14,249 nucleotides of DNA, taken from assembly GCA_910584875.1 (NCBI GenBank), contig CAJUDA010000040.1:1-14249 (forward strand). The letters run 5' to 3'. The notes below the pieces were generated by a model that was given only the letters and a program-made list of their open reading frames with translations, had not been told where the DNA came from and searched no databases. The position numbers were made by a program, and so were the translations under genes. Positions 13,663 through 14,249 of the stretch are shown one piece after another (the first letter of the stretch is position 1; each line of letters opens with the position of its first letter). This DNA comes from an uncultured Eubacterium sp. Lineage in GTDB: Bacteria; Bacillota; Clostridia; Lachnospirales; Lachnospiraceae.

Positions 13663-14175
13663 ATGTCAGTATTAGATACAGCAAAAGCACGTTATTCTGT
13701 CCGTGCCTATACAGATCAGGCAGTGGAGGATGTAAAGCTGCAAAAGGTTTTGGAGATTGCCCATGTAGCGCCAACAGCAGCAAACAGGCAGCCGGTACGG
13801 CTGGTGGTTGTGAGGAGCAGTGAGGGGTTGTCAGCGGTTTCAGAATCGGCAGATATTTATGGTGCCCCGGTGGTGGTTGTAGTATGTGCAGATATAAGCA
13901 GGGCATGGAAACGCCCGTTTGATGGTATGGTGACGGCGGATATTGACGCTTCCATTCTCACCGACCACATGATGCTGATGGCAACAGAATTAGGGCTTGG
14001 CAGCGTATGGATCTGTTATTTTAAGCCGGATGTATTAAAACAGGGGCTTGACCTGCCGGAAAATCTGGAACCAGTCAATATCCTTGCATTGGGGTATTCG
14101 GCGGAACCGCCGGTGGACAAAGACAGACACAGTCAGACGAGGTTACCGATGGATGAGATCGTGCAGTACAAATAG
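13663..14175 (+). CDS. Nitroreductase family flavoprotein
   Basis: This 170-residue protein is an FMN-dependent NAD(P)H oxidoreductase of the nitroreductase family. RYSVRAY (10-16) and APTAANRQP (36-44) are the usual FMN phosphate and ring-binding motifs. ADIDASILTDHMMLMATELGLGSVWICYF is the family's central helix and strand. A closing ALGYSAEPP precedes the terminal segment that swaps between subunits in the dimer. It is short for the family, like the YodC/HypO-type and ferredoxin-linked clostridial members. The start at 13663 follows GGAAGG by eight bases; an in-frame ATG at 13621 lies only seven bases beyond the -10 box and is rejected. The gene is divergent from the HxlR regulator and ends in a strong terminator. 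The substrate (quinone, nitro compound or other) is not determined by the sequence. Confidence 0.9.
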   Translation: MSVLDTAKARYSVRAYTDQAVEDVKLQKVLEIAHVAPTAANRQPVRLVVVRSSEGLSAVSESADIYGAPVVVVVCADISRAWKRPFDGMVTADIDASILTDHMMLMATELGLGSVWICYFKPDVLKQGLDLPENLEPVNILALGYSAEPPVDKDRHSQTRLPMDEIVQYK

Positions 14176-14189
14176 GAAATAGAAAGAAT

Positions 14190-14234
14190 AAAAAAGTACA
14201 GAACAAAAGTTCGATTTTGGTCTGTACTTTTTTT
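14190..14234 (+). terminator. Intrinsic terminator after the nitroreductase gene
   Basis: A 13-bp perfect stem, AAAAAAGTACAGA (14190-14202) with TCTGTACTTTTTT (14221-14233), is extended inward by a mismatch and five more pairs (C-G, four A-T) around a six-base loop. It ends in a T run and carries an A run on the other side, so it may stop transcription from both directions. Confidence 0.85.
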
Positions 14235-14249
14235 GACTTATGTGTTATA

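Overview
The window looks like chromosomal DNA of a low-to-mid GC anaerobic Firmicute, most likely a Lachnospiraceae-type Clostridium. This rests on the strong AGGAGG-type ribosome binding sites, the housekeeping-type (sigma-A-like) promoters and the protein families present; the species cannot be named from sequence alone. There are fourteen intact or nearly intact protein genes plus one detached gene remnant. I see no tRNA, rRNA, CRISPR array, prophage or transposase.

Layout. 2-40: an intrinsic terminator of a gene upstream of the window. 180-2528 (+): a FIST sensory protein, a soluble (membrane-free) methyl-accepting chemotaxis protein and a small ferredoxin, probably one transcript. 2525-3346 (-): a DHPS-like metallo-beta-lactamase-fold hydrolase with its own promoter. 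3461-5127 (-): an SGNH esterase and an acyltransferase-3 membrane protein, which together look like an OatA-type cell-wall O-acetyltransferase split into two polypeptides. 5365-6906 (+): a chemoreceptor with six membrane helices and no extracellular ligand domain. 6909-10198 (-): a three-gene operon resembling Bacillus subtilis ydjI-ydjG-ydjH (SPFH scaffold plus two zinc-ribbon membrane proteins), without the pspA gene that accompanies it in Bacillus. 10446-11789 (+): a GT-C/GT39-type membrane glycosyltransferase. 11856-12335 (+): a hotdog acyl-CoA thioesterase. 12372-13048 (-): a YhbS-like GNAT acetyltransferase whose 3' end appears to have been cut off by a 167-bp, hairpin-rich, non-coding repeat. 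13156-14175: divergent genes for an HxlR-family regulator (-) and a nitroreductase (+) with overlapping promoters, ending in a strong terminator at 14190-14234.

How the genes fit together. Several genes concern the envelope (split O-acetyltransferase, YdjGHI membrane complex, GT-C transferase) and two systems concern sensing (FIST plus soluble MCP, and the six-helix MCP). The HxlR/nitroreductase pair has the architecture of thiol- or quinone-stress switches such as HypR/HypO. The clearest unusual structures are the FIST/soluble-MCP/ferredoxin module, the split OatA lacking a membrane segment at the junction, the pspA-less YdjGHI operon with an enlarged zinc-ribbon tail, and the structured element that truncates the GNAT gene and supplies its new stop codon.
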